From Thioclava sp. GXIMD2076 (GTDB taxonomy: Bacteria; Pseudomonadota; Alphaproteobacteria; Rhodobacterales; Rhodobacteraceae), in contig NZ_CP149932.1 of NCBI RefSeq assembly GCF_037949795.1, positions 2,655,001-2,719,000 on the forward strand: DNA of 64,000 bases, given 5' to 3'. Below the pieces are notes generated by a model that worked only from the letters and a program-made list of their open reading frames with translations, had not been told where the DNA came from and did not search any database. Both the position numbers and the translations under genes were made by a program. Within the stretch, counting starts at the first letter, position 1; the number at the start of each line of letters is the position of its first letter. This document shows, piece by piece, positions 10,928 to 19,252 of the stretch.

Positions 10928-12247
10928 ATGACCAAGACAATCCGTGCCCTTCTGGGTGCTTGCGCCTTGGGCGCGCTTGCCACAGCCGCTGCAGCCGAAA
11001 CCACCATTACTGTTGCCACCGTGAATAACGGCGACATGGTGCGCATGCAGGGCCTGATGGACGACTTCTACGCCAAACATCCCGACATCAAGGTCGAGTG
11101 GGTCACGCTGGAGGAAAACATCCTCCGTCAGCGCGTCACGCAGGATATCGCCACCAATGGCGGCCAGTTCGACGTGATGACCATCGGCAATTACGAGGTT
11201 CCGATCTGGGGCCAGCGTGACTGGCTGGTGCCGCTGAACGACCTTCCGGCAGACTACGATGCCGATGACCTGCTGCCCGCCATGCGCTCGGCGCTGTCGG
11301 TCGATGGCACGCTTTACGCGGTTCCCTTCTATGGCGAATCCGCGATGGTGATGTATCGCAAGGATCTGGCCGAGAAAGCCGGTGTGACCCTTGGTGACAA
11401 TCCGACCTGGACGCAAGTCAAGGAAGCGGCCGAGAAGATGACCGATAAAGACAACGGCATCTATGGCATCTGCCTGCGCGGCAAGCCGGGCTGGGGCGAG
11501 AATATGGCCTTCATCTCGGCAATGGCCAATTCCTATGGCGCGCGCTGGTTCGACATGAACTGGGAGCCGGAATTCGACAGCGAACCGTGGAAGGCTGCCG
11601 TCACCGACTATCTCGACCTGATGACCAAATACGGTCCTCCGGGTGCCTCCTCGAACGGCTTCAACGAGAACCTGTCGCTCTTCCAGCAAGGCAAGTGCGG
11701 TATGTGGATCGATGCGACCGTGGCAGCAGGCTTCGTGACCGATCCCGAGGAATCCACCGTGGCCGACAAGGTCGGTTATGCGGTCTTCCCCAACAAGGAC
11801 GGCATCGACAATCACGGCAACTGGCTGTGGTCGTGGAACCTCGCCATTCCGGAAAGCTCGGCACATAAAGACGCGGCAAAAGCCTTTGTCGAATGGGCGA
11901 CCTCGAAAGAGTATACTCAGGTCGTGGCCGACAAGCAGGGCTGGCGCGCAGCTCCTCCCGGCACCCGGACCTCGCTCTACGAGAACCCCGACTATCTGGC
12001 CGCCGCGCCCTTCGCACAGCTGACCATCGACACGATCTCCAAGGCGACGCCCGAGAAACCGTCGGTGCAGGAAGTGCCCTATGTCGGTGCTCAATTCGTC
12101 TCGATCCCCGAATTCCAAGGGATCGGCACGGCTGTAGGCCAGATCTTCTCGGCAGCTCTTGCCGGGCAGATGGGTGCGGATCAGGCGCTGCAATCCGCGC
12201 AGGCACTGACCGAGCGTGAGATGAAAAAGGCCGGTTACATCAAGTAA
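10928..12247 (+). CDS. smoE: Sorbitol/mannitol ABC transporter substrate-binding protein
   Basis: A 439-aa periplasmic binding protein of the MalE-like family 1. The Sec signal peptide runs to about residue 23 (TAAAA). The mature part starts TTITVATVNNGDMVRMQ and carries family segments such as YAVPFYGESAMVMYRKDL and WSWNLAIPESSAHKDAA. TTGGGAGG precedes the ATG. It is the first gene of the transporter operon and is followed by a stable hairpin, which usually lets the binding protein be made in excess over the membrane parts. The assignment rests on strong resemblance to Rhodobacter SmoE and on the polyol enzymes downstream. Confidence 0.9.
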   Translation: MTKTIRALLGACALGALATAAAAETTITVATVNNGDMVRMQGLMDDFYAKHPDIKVEWVTLEENILRQRVTQDIATNGGQFDVMTIGNYEVPIWGQRDWLVPLNDLPADYDADDLLPAMRSALSVDGTLYAVPFYGESAMVMYRKDLAEKAGVTLGDNPTWTQVKEAAEKMTDKDNGIYGICLRGKPGWGENMAFISAMANSYGARWFDMNWEPEFDSEPWKAAVTDYLDLMTKYGPPGASSNGFNENLSLFQQGKCGMWIDATVAAGFVTDPEESTVADKVGYAVFPNKDGIDNHGNWLWSWNLAIPESSAHKDAAKAFVEWATSKEYTQVVADKQGWRAAPPGTRTSLYENPDYLAAAPFAQLTIDTISKATPEKPSVQEVPYVGAQFVSIPEFQGIGTAVGQIFSAALAGQMGADQALQSAQALTEREMKKAGYIK

Positions 12248-12270
12248 TCGCTGACGCCGTCACTCACGGT

Positions 12271-12300
12271 ATGCGGGCAGGATCATCGGCCTGCCCGCAT
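12271..12300 (+). promoter_or_regulatory. Intercistronic stem-loop between smoE and smoF
   Basis: Perfect 11-bp arms (ATGCGGGCAGG / CCTGCCCGCAT) with an 8-base loop and no long T run. It is placed where ABC operons commonly have an mRNA-stabilising or partial-termination hairpin after the binding-protein gene. Confidence 0.7.
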
Positions 12301-12412
12301 TTCCCGTTATCCGGCACTGATACCGCATCCAATGCGCATAACAAATCCGGCCCCGCATCCTGTGGGACCGTATTCACCACTATTGTCCCAACCAAGCGTG
12401 CCGAGGTAGCCC

Positions 12413-13285
12413 ATGGCCACGAAGCATTCACGCGCCGCCGCGAGGTTGATGATCTCTCCTGCCGTAATTCTCCTTCTCGGCTGGATGATCGTCCCTCTGG
12501 CGATGACGCTCTACTTCTCGTTCCTGCGATACAATCTTCTCATGCCCGGCATGGAAGAGTGGACAGGCTTCCTCAATTACGAGTTCTTTCTGACCGATCC
12601 TGCCTTTACCACGGCCCTGATTAACACCCTGTTACTGGTCGTCGGTGTTCTGGTGATTACCATCGTGGGCGGCATCCTGCTGGCGCTGCTGCTGGACCAG
12701 CCCTTCTTCGGTCAGGGGATCGTGCGCATCCTCGTCATCGCGCCCTTCTTCGTGATGCCCACCGTCTCGGCGCTGGTGTGGAAGAACATGTTCCTCAATC
12801 CGGTGAACGGGCTCTTCGCGCATATCGCGCATTTCTTCGGCCTGCCCGCCTATGATTTTCTGGCGCAGGCACCGCTTCTGTCGATTATCGGCATCGTCTC
12901 GTGGCAATGGCTGCCTTTTGCCACGCTGATCCTGCTGACCGCGCTGCAATCGCTCGATCAGGAACAGCTGGAGGCGGCCGAAATGGATGGCGCCTCGAAA
13001 CTGGCGCGCTTCTTCCACATCATGCTGCCGCACCTGTCGCGGGCGATCACCGTAGTGATCCTGATCCAGACGATCTTCCTGCTGTCGATCTATGCCGAGA
13101 TCCTCGTGACCACCAGCGGCGGTCCGGGCGTAGCCTCGACCAACCTGACCTATCTCATCTACATCCAGTCGCTTCTGCAATTCGATGTGGGTGGCGGGTC
13201 TGCCGGTGGCGTCATCGCGATCATCCTCGCCAATATCGTTGCGATCTTCCTGATGCGGATGATCGGCAAGAATCTGGAGGCCTGA
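12413..13285 (+). CDS. smoF: Sorbitol/mannitol ABC transporter permease
   Basis: A 290-aa MalF-type inner-membrane permease with about six TM helices. The cytoplasmic EAA loop that docks on the ATPase is clear (EAAEMDGASKLARFFHIMLP, about residues 189-208). Its stop lies one base before the start of smoG. It forms the channel with SmoG, driven by SmoK. Confidence 0.92.
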   Translation: MATKHSRAAARLMISPAVILLLGWMIVPLAMTLYFSFLRYNLLMPGMEEWTGFLNYEFFLTDPAFTTALINTLLLVVGVLVITIVGGILLALLLDQPFFGQGIVRILVIAPFFVMPTVSALVWKNMFLNPVNGLFAHIAHFFGLPAYDFLAQAPLLSIIGIVSWQWLPFATLILLTALQSLDQEQLEAAEMDGASKLARFFHIMLPHLSRAITVVILIQTIFLLSIYAEILVTTSGGPGVASTNLTYLIYIQSLLQFDVGGGSAGGVIAIILANIVAIFLMRMIGKNLEA

Positions 13286-13286
13286 T

Positions 13287-14117
13287 ATGGCGCGTGCTGT
13301 TACTCCCCGCCGCAAGGCGCTGACCACCGTGCTTGCATGGGCCGTGGGCATCGCGATCTTCTTCCCGATCCTGTGGATCTTCATCCTGTCCTTCAAGACG
13401 GAAGGCAACGCGATCGCGACGCCGTTCAAGATGATCTTCTCGGGCTGGACGCTCGAGAGCTACCACACCGTGCTCGAACGCTCGAACTATCCGCTGTTCT
13501 TCATGAACTCGGTGATCATCTCGGTGGGCTCGACCCTGCTGGCGCTGGTCATCGCGGTGCCTGCTGCATGGGCCATGGCCTTTGTGCCGGGCAAGCGCAC
13601 CAAGGATGTGCTGATGTGGATGCTGTCCACCAAGATGCTGCCGCCGGTGGGTGTTCTGGTGCCGATCTACCTGATCTTCCGTGATCTGGGGCTTCTGGAC
13701 AGCCGCATCGGTCTGGTCTTCGTCCTGACCATGATCAACCTGCCGATCATCGTCTGGATGCTCTATACCTACTTCAAGGAGATCCCCGGCGAGATCCTCG
13801 AGGCCGCCCGTATGGATGGCGCGGGGCTCAAGGAAGAGGTCCTCTATGTGCTGACGCCGATGGCGATCCCCGGCATGGCCTCGACCGTCCTTCTCAACAT
13901 CATCCTCGCCTGGAACGAGGCCTTCTGGACGCTGAACCTCACGACCGCCAAGGCCGCGCCGCTCACGCAGTTCATCGCCTCCTATTCCTCGCCCGAGGGT
14001 CTCTTCTACGCAAAACTCTCTGCCGCCTCGATCATGGCCATCGCGCCTATCCTGATCATGGGCTGGTTCAGCCAGAAACAACTTGTCCGCGGCCTGACCT
14101 TCGGCGCGGTGAAATAA
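13287..14117 (+). CDS. smoG: Sorbitol/mannitol ABC transporter permease
   Basis: A 276-aa MalG-type permease, partner of SmoF. It has six predicted TM helices and the EAA loop [20 protein letters not shown]. The ribosome site GGAGG lies inside the end of smoF, so translation is probably coupled. The C-terminus [13 protein letters not shown] is the usual MalG-family ending. Confidence 0.92.
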   Translation: MARAVTPRRKALTTVLAWAVGIAIFFPILWIFILSFKTEGNAIATPFKMIFSGWTLESYHTVLERSNYPLFFMNSVIISVGSTLLALVIAVPAAWAMAFVPGKRTKDVLMWMLSTKMLPPVGVLVPIYLIFRDLGLLDSRIGLVFVLTMINLPIIVWMLYTYFKEIPGEILEAARMDGAGLKEEVLYVLTPMAIPGMASTVLLNIILAWNEAFWTLNLTTAKAAPLTQFIASYSSPEGLFYAKLSAASIMAIAPILIMGWFSQKQLVRGLTFGAVK

Positions 14118-14128
14118 GGAACCTAGTC

Positions 14129-15136
14129 ATGGGACAAATCACTCTTAAGGGCGTGCGCAAGACCTTTGGCGAAGTCGAAGTCATTCCGCCGCTGGATCTC
14201 GATATCAAGGACGGCGAGTTCGTGGTCTTCGTGGGGCCGTCGGGCTGCGGGAAATCTACCCTTCTGCGCCTGATCGCGGGGCTCGAGGACCTCTCGGGCG
14301 GACAGATCATGATCGACGGCACCGACGCCACCGATGCGCCTCCCGCCAAACGCGGTCTGGCAATGGTGTTCCAGTCCTACGCCCTCTACCCGCATATGTC
14401 GGTCAAGAAAAACATCGCCTTCCCGATGAAAATGGCGGGTGTGGCGGCCGACGAGCAGGAACGCCGCATCAAGGCCGCAGCCGAGGCGCTCAACCTCACA
14501 GATTACCTGCACCGCAAGCCCGGCCAGCTCTCTGGCGGTCAGCGCCAGCGGGTGGCCATCGGGCGTGCCATCGTGCGCGAGCCGTCGGCGTTCCTCTTTG
14601 ACGAGCCGCTGTCGAACCTCGACGCCGCGCTGCGCGTGAATATGCGCCTCGAGATCTCCGAGCTGCACCAGAAGCTCAAGACCACCATGATCTATGTGAC
14701 CCATGATCAGGTCGAGGCGATGACCATGGCCGACAAGATCGTGGTGCTACGCGCAGGCAAGATCGAGCAGGTGGGCTCCCCGCTCGATCTCTACCGCAGC
14801 CCCGATAACCGTTTTGTCGCGGGCTTCATCGGCAGCCCCAAGATGAACTTCATCGAAGGCGAGCGGGCCGCGTCGCGCGGCGCCCATGCGATCGGCATCC
14901 GCCCCGAGCATATCGATCTGTCGACCACGCCGGTCGAGGGCGCCATCGAGGGCCGCGTGGGCGTGTCCGAGCATCTGGGCTCCGATACCTTCGCGCATGT
15001 CCATGTGGACGGCATTGGCCAGTTCAATGTCCGTGTCTCGGGCGATGTCGAGGTTTATGCCGGCGACACCGTCTGGCTGACCCCGCAGGAACACAATATC
15101 CACCGCTTCGACCAGGACGGCCTGTCGATCCGCTGA
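14129..15136 (+). CDS. smoK: Sorbitol/mannitol ABC transporter ATP-binding protein
   Basis: A 335-aa ATPase of the MalK/UgpC type. Walker A is GPSGCGKST (36-44), the Q-loop Gln is at 82, the signature LSGGQ at 134-138, Walker B FLFDEP at 155-160 and the switch His at 192. A C-terminal OB-fold (about 240-335) is normal for sugar importers. AAGGA precedes the start. The last 15 bases of the gene, including the stop, are duplicated just downstream. Confidence 0.93.
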   Translation: MGQITLKGVRKTFGEVEVIPPLDLDIKDGEFVVFVGPSGCGKSTLLRLIAGLEDLSGGQIMIDGTDATDAPPAKRGLAMVFQSYALYPHMSVKKNIAFPMKMAGVAADEQERRIKAAAEALNLTDYLHRKPGQLSGGQRQRVAIGRAIVREPSAFLFDEPLSNLDAALRVNMRLEISELHQKLKTTMIYVTHDQVEAMTMADKIVVLRAGKIEQVGSPLDLYRSPDNRFVAGFIGSPKMNFIEGERAASRGAHAIGIRPEHIDLSTTPVEGAIEGRVGVSEHLGSDTFAHVHVDGIGQFNVRVSGDVEVYAGDTVWLTPQEHNIHRFDQDGLSIR

Positions 15137-15153
15137 TGCTGTCGATCCGCTGA
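15122..15153 (+). repeat. 17-bp-period duplication of the smoK 3' end
   Basis: CTGTCGATCCGCTGA occurs at 15122-15136 (end of smoK with its stop) and again at 15139-15153. It looks like a small slippage or duplication event; the second copy is noncoding. Confidence 0.85.
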
Positions 15154-15162
15154 ACCCTATCC

Positions 15163-15186
15163 GGCGGGGGGCCAAGGCCCCTCGCC
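15163..15186 (+). promoter_or_regulatory. Strong hairpin between smoK and mtlK
   Basis: Two 11-base arms pair fully apart from one G-T wobble around an AA turn. No T run follows, so it is more likely an mRNA-stability element than a full terminator. Confidence 0.55.
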
Positions 15187-15219
15187 CCACAACGCCCCCC
15201 CTTTCAGATAGGTGCCACC

Positions 15220-16686
15220 ATGGTACAGCTTTCCAACGCCACCCTGTCGCAACTGCCCGAGGCCGTGAAGCGCCCGGGCTATGACCGCAGCAAACTGACC
15301 CCCGGTATCGTGCATATCGGTCTGGGCAATTTCCACCGCGCGCACCAGTCGTGGTATCTGCACCGGCTGATGGAGGCGGGTCTGGCCCATGACTGGGCGA
15401 TCCTCGGTGCGGGCGTGCGCGCGCCGGATGCGGCGATGCGCGAGAGACTGCTGGCGCAGGACTGCCTGACTACGCTGATCGAGCTGGACCCCAAGGGCCA
15501 ATCCGCAGAGGTTGTGGGCTCGATGATCGGTTACATCCCGATCGAGGAGGGCAATGGCGCGCTGATCGAGGCCATGGCCCGTCCCGAAATCCGCATCGTG
15601 GCCCTGACGGTGACCGAGGGCGGTTACTTCATCGACCCCGCCACCAAGGGCTTTGACGCGAGCCACCCCGATATCGTGTATGACGCCGCCAACCCCGAGA
15701 GCCCGAAGACCGCCTTCGGGGCCATCGTGGCCGCGCTGAAGATCCGCCGCGAGAATGGCACCGGCCCCTTCACCGGCCAGTGCTGCGACAACCTGCAGGG
15801 CAATGGCGCGATCCTGCGCCAGACCGTGGTCTCGCTCGCGCGCCTCTCCGACCCCGAACTGGCCGAGTGGATCGACGCCAATTGCACCTTCCCCAATGCG
15901 ATGGTCGATTGCATCGTCCCCGCCACCGGCCCCAAGGAGCTGGAGCTGGTGCGGTCCTTGGGGATCGAGGACAATTGCCCCGTCACCCACGAGAATTTCC
16001 GCCAATGGGTGATCGAGGACAATTTCTGCGCAGGCCGCCCCGATTGGGACAAGGCTGGCGCGACCTTCTCCGATGATGTGCACAGTTTCGAGACGATGAA
16101 GATCCGCATCCTCAATGGCGGCCATCAGGTGATCTCCGATGTGGGCGAGATCCTCTCGGTAAAGCATATCTCGGAATGCATGGAGCATCCCAAGATCCAC
16201 GCGCTCTACCGGAAGGTCGAGACCGAAGAGATCATGCCCCATGTCCACGCCGTCCCCGGTATGACGCCCGACGCCTATGTCGATCTGATCGAGGAGCGGT
16301 TCTCGAACCCGATGATCGTCGACACCACCCGCCGCGTGGCCTTTGACGGCTCCTCCCGCCATCCGGGGTTCATCCTCCCTTCGGTGCGCGAATGTCTGGC
16401 GAAGGATATGCCGGTCGAGGGTCTGGCGCTGGTATCAGCCGCCTGGGCACGCTATTGCACCGGCATCCGCGAGGATGGCACCACGGTCGAGCCCAACGAC
16501 CCGTTCTGGGCCGATCTGCAGATCCGCGCCTTGGCCGCCAAGGACACGCCGCAGGCATGGCTCGACAACCGCCTGATCTATGGCGATCTGGCCGATGAGC
16601 CGCGCTTCGCCGGTCCCTTCTGCACCTGGCTCTCCATGATCCATACGCAGGGGCTCGATGCCGCGCTCGACGCCTATCTGGGGTAA
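15220..16686 (+). CDS. mtlK: Mannitol 2-dehydrogenase (polyol-specific long-chain dehydrogenase)
   Basis: A 488-aa NAD-dependent enzyme oxidising D-mannitol to fructose (and often arabitol or sorbitol). The N-terminal Rossmann start is HIGLGNFHRAHQ. The active-site helix carries KIRILNGGHQ, corresponding to the family pattern Lys-x5-Asn-x2-His (about residues 294-303). Length matches the family. It follows the transporter genes and precedes xylB, four bases away, so uptake and oxidation are encoded together. The separate sorbitol dehydrogenase gene smoS known from Rhodobacter loci is not seen here. Confidence 0.92.
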   Translation: MVQLSNATLSQLPEAVKRPGYDRSKLTPGIVHIGLGNFHRAHQSWYLHRLMEAGLAHDWAILGAGVRAPDAAMRERLLAQDCLTTLIELDPKGQSAEVVGSMIGYIPIEEGNGALIEAMARPEIRIVALTVTEGGYFIDPATKGFDASHPDIVYDAANPESPKTAFGAIVAALKIRRENGTGPFTGQCCDNLQGNGAILRQTVVSLARLSDPELAEWIDANCTFPNAMVDCIVPATGPKELELVRSLGIEDNCPVTHENFRQWVIEDNFCAGRPDWDKAGATFSDDVHSFETMKIRILNGGHQVISDVGEILSVKHISECMEHPKIHALYRKVETEEIMPHVHAVPGMTPDAYVDLIEERFSNPMIVDTTRRVAFDGSSRHPGFILPSVRECLAKDMPVEGLALVSAAWARYCTGIREDGTTVEPNDPFWADLQIRALAAKDTPQAWLDNRLIYGDLADEPRFAGPFCTWLSMIHTQGLDAALDAYLG

Positions 16687-16689
16687 GCC

Positions 16690-18147
16690 ATGTATCTCGG
16701 AATTGATCTGGGCACCTCAGGCCTGCGCGCGCTTCTGATCGATGGTCAGGGGCGCAGCCTGGGCGCCGCCGAGGCCCATTACAAAGCCGTCCATCCCCAT
16801 GCGGGCTGGTCCGAACAGGACCCTGCCGAATGGATCGCGGCCCTCGACAAGGCGGTGGCCACCCTGCGTGCCGCCCATCCCGAATTCACCGCCCTCAAAG
16901 GCATCGGCGTGGCGGGCCATATGCATGGCGCAACGCTTCTGGATGCCGGCAATCAGGTGCTGCGCCCCTGTATCCTGTGGAACGATACCCGCAGTCATAT
17001 CGAGGCGGCAGAGCTGGATGCGCTGGCAGAGATGCGCGCACTCTCGGCCAATATCGTCTTTCCGGGTTTCACCGCGCCCAAACTGGTCTGGGTAGCAAAG
17101 AACGAGCCGGAAATCTTTGAAAAGGTGAATAAAGTCCTTCTGCCCGCCGCCTATCTCAACTGGTATCTGACGGGCAAGCATGTCGCGGATATGTCCGATA
17201 GCGCGGGCACGAGCTGGCTTGATGTGGGTGCGCGGGACTGGTCGGACACGTTGCTGGCCGCCAGCGGAATGCGGGCCGGTCAGATGCCGCGGCTCGTCGA
17301 AGGCTCGGCCCCCGCAGGGCATTTGCGCGCCGATCTCGCGCAGGCTTGGGGTGTGGGCGATGTCACCGTGGCAGGTGGCGCGGGCGACAATGCCGCAAGC
17401 GCTTGTGGCATCGGCGCACTTTCCGAGGGTCAGGGCTTTGTCTCGCTCGGCACATCGGGTGTGCTTCTGGCGGCGCGGGACGGGTTTGCCCCCGCCCCCG
17501 AGACCGCACTGCATACTTTCTGTCATGCCGTGCCGGACCGCTGGTACCAGATGGGCGTGATGCTCTCGGCGACCGACAGCCTCAACTGGCTCTCGACCAT
17601 CACGGGCAAATCCCCGCGCGCGCTGGTCGAGCCGCTCGATGCCACTTGGCACGAAACCCTGCCGCCGCCCGGACGGGTGCGCTTCCTGCCCTATCTCTCG
17701 GGCGAGCGCACGCCGCATAATGATGCTGCTATCCGTGGCAGTTTTACCGGGCTTGGCACCGACACCACCGTCGATGACATGGTGCTGGCAGTGCTGACCG
17801 GCGTGGCCTTCGGGCTGCGTGACAGCGCCGAGGCCCTGCGGGCCACCGGCGCCGAGCTGGGCCAGCTGTTTGCTATCGGTGGCGGATCGGCCTCGACCCT
17901 CTGGCTGAAACTGATCGCGACCGTGCTGGGGGTGCCGCTGGCGAAGCCGCAGGGCGGCGAGTTCGGCGCGGCTCTGGGCGCAGCCCGTCTGGGGCTCTGT
18001 GCGGCCACGGGCGCGGACCCCGCGCAAGTTATGACGCCCCCCGCGATCGGCGCGCTGATCGCGCCCGACCCAGCGCTTGCGGGCGCCTACGAGAGCGCCT
18101 ATCAGGCGTTCCGTGCGGCCTATCCCGCGATCCGATCCATTCAATGA
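16690..18147 (+). CDS. xylB: Xylulokinase
   Basis: A 485-aa FGGY-family sugar kinase. The N-terminal phosphate loop GIDLGTSGLRALLID (Asp6) and the C-terminal adenosine motif LFAIGGGSASTLWLKLIATV are both present, as are HMHGATLLD and YLSGERTPHND, which fit xylulokinase better than glycerol kinase. It would phosphorylate D-xylulose made from arabitol, feeding the pentose phosphate pathway. It starts four bases after mtlK. Confidence 0.92.
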   Translation: MYLGIDLGTSGLRALLIDGQGRSLGAAEAHYKAVHPHAGWSEQDPAEWIAALDKAVATLRAAHPEFTALKGIGVAGHMHGATLLDAGNQVLRPCILWNDTRSHIEAAELDALAEMRALSANIVFPGFTAPKLVWVAKNEPEIFEKVNKVLLPAAYLNWYLTGKHVADMSDSAGTSWLDVGARDWSDTLLAASGMRAGQMPRLVEGSAPAGHLRADLAQAWGVGDVTVAGGAGDNAASACGIGALSEGQGFVSLGTSGVLLAARDGFAPAPETALHTFCHAVPDRWYQMGVMLSATDSLNWLSTITGKSPRALVEPLDATWHETLPPPGRVRFLPYLSGERTPHNDAAIRGSFTGLGTDTTVDDMVLAVLTGVAFGLRDSAEALRATGAELGQLFAIGGGSASTLWLKLIATVLGVPLAKPQGGEFGAALGAARLGLCAATGADPAQVMTPPAIGALIAPDPALAGAYESAYQAFRAAYPAIRSIQ

Positions 18148-18157
18148 GGACCACGCC

Positions 18158-19087
18158 ATGATCCTATGTGCCGGTGAAGCCCTGATCGATATGATCCCCA
18201 AGCCCACCACCCAAGGGCCCGACGGGTTTGTGCCCCATAATGGTGGAGCGGTGTTCAACACGGCCATCGCGCTGGGGCGGCTCGGGCAGCCGACCGCGAT
18301 GCTGACAGGGCTGTCGACTGACCTTTTCGGCACGCAGCTGGAAGCCGGACTGGCCGAGAGCCATGTCGACACCGCGCTCTGCATCCGCAGCCCGCGCCCG
18401 ACCACGATGGCCTTCGTGAAACTGACCGATGGCCATGCAAGCTATGTCTTCTATGACGAGAACTCCGCCGGACGGATGCTGACCGAGGCCGATCTGCCGC
18501 CCCTGCCCGACACGGTGCGCGCGCTCTATTTCGGGGGCATTTCTCTGGCCTGCGAGCCGGGCGCCGAGGCCTATGCCGCCCTTCTGGCACGCGACCATGC
18601 GGATCGGGCGGTGATGATCGACCCCAATATCCGCCCCGGATTCATCCGCGACGAGGCGCGCTACCGTGCGCGTCTGGGGGCGATGATTGCCCGCGCCGAT
18701 ATCGTGAAAGTCTCCGACGAGGATCTGCACTGGCTCATTCCCGAGGGCTCCGATCTGGCCCAAAAGGCCCATGCACTACAGGCGCAGGGGCCGTCCATCG
18801 TCATCGTGACGCGCGGCGCCGCAGGGGCCACCGCCTGGTTTACAGAAGGTCAGGAGGTGTCCGTGCCCGCCCAGCGAGCGGAGGTGGTCGATACAGTCGG
18901 CGCGGGAGACTGCTTCAACGCGGGTGTGCTGTCCCGGCTTGCGGAGTTGGGGCTTCTCGACAAGGCCAGCCTGCGCGCCATCACGCCCGAGGCGCTTGGC
19001 GAGGCGCTCGGTTTCGGGGCGAAAGTAGCGGCGATCGTCGTCGGGCGTGCGGGGGCAAATCCGCCTTGGGCCGCTGAGATAAGTTAA
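18158..19087 (+). CDS. Fructokinase-like PfkB-family carbohydrate kinase
   Basis: A 309-aa ribokinase-fold kinase. The start at 18158 has TGAGGA upstream; a longer in-frame version would run back into xylB. The N-terminal GEALIDMIP and GGAVFNTAIALGRLG fit the PfkB substrate region. The C-terminal PfkB signature DTVGAGDCFNAGVL supplies the catalytic Asp and anion hole. In this operon it most likely converts the fructose made by mannitol dehydrogenase to fructose-6-phosphate. A terminator follows. Confidence 0.9.
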   Translation: MILCAGEALIDMIPKPTTQGPDGFVPHNGGAVFNTAIALGRLGQPTAMLTGLSTDLFGTQLEAGLAESHVDTALCIRSPRPTTMAFVKLTDGHASYVFYDENSAGRMLTEADLPPLPDTVRALYFGGISLACEPGAEAYAALLARDHADRAVMIDPNIRPGFIRDEARYRARLGAMIARADIVKVSDEDLHWLIPEGSDLAQKAHALQAQGPSIVIVTRGAAGATAWFTEGQEVSVPAQRAEVVDTVGAGDCFNAGVLSRLAELGLLDKASLRAITPEALGEALGFGAKVAAIVVGRAGANPPWAAEIS

Positions 19088-19109
19088 AGTCCTGACAACC
19101 GCAGAAAAC

Positions 19110-19143
19110 GGGCGCGTATTCCTTTCCGGATACGCGCCCATTC
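19110..19143 (+). terminator. Terminator-like hairpin ending the polyol operon
   Basis: A 10-bp stem (GGGCGCGTAT / ATACGCGCCC) followed by ATTCCATTT. The T content after the stem is modest. Confidence 0.65.
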
Positions 19144-19252
19144 CATTTGGACAGATCGAATTTTTCCGACTATAACCTTAGGATAAAGAATTAATCCGAA
19201 AGCCATTTTGCCTCGGGACCGATTGGCGCAGTCCGCGCAAGGAGAGACACAC

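Noticed and set aside
15157..16362. Open frame opposite mtlK
   Set aside because: Antisense shadow of a clearly conserved enzyme gene.
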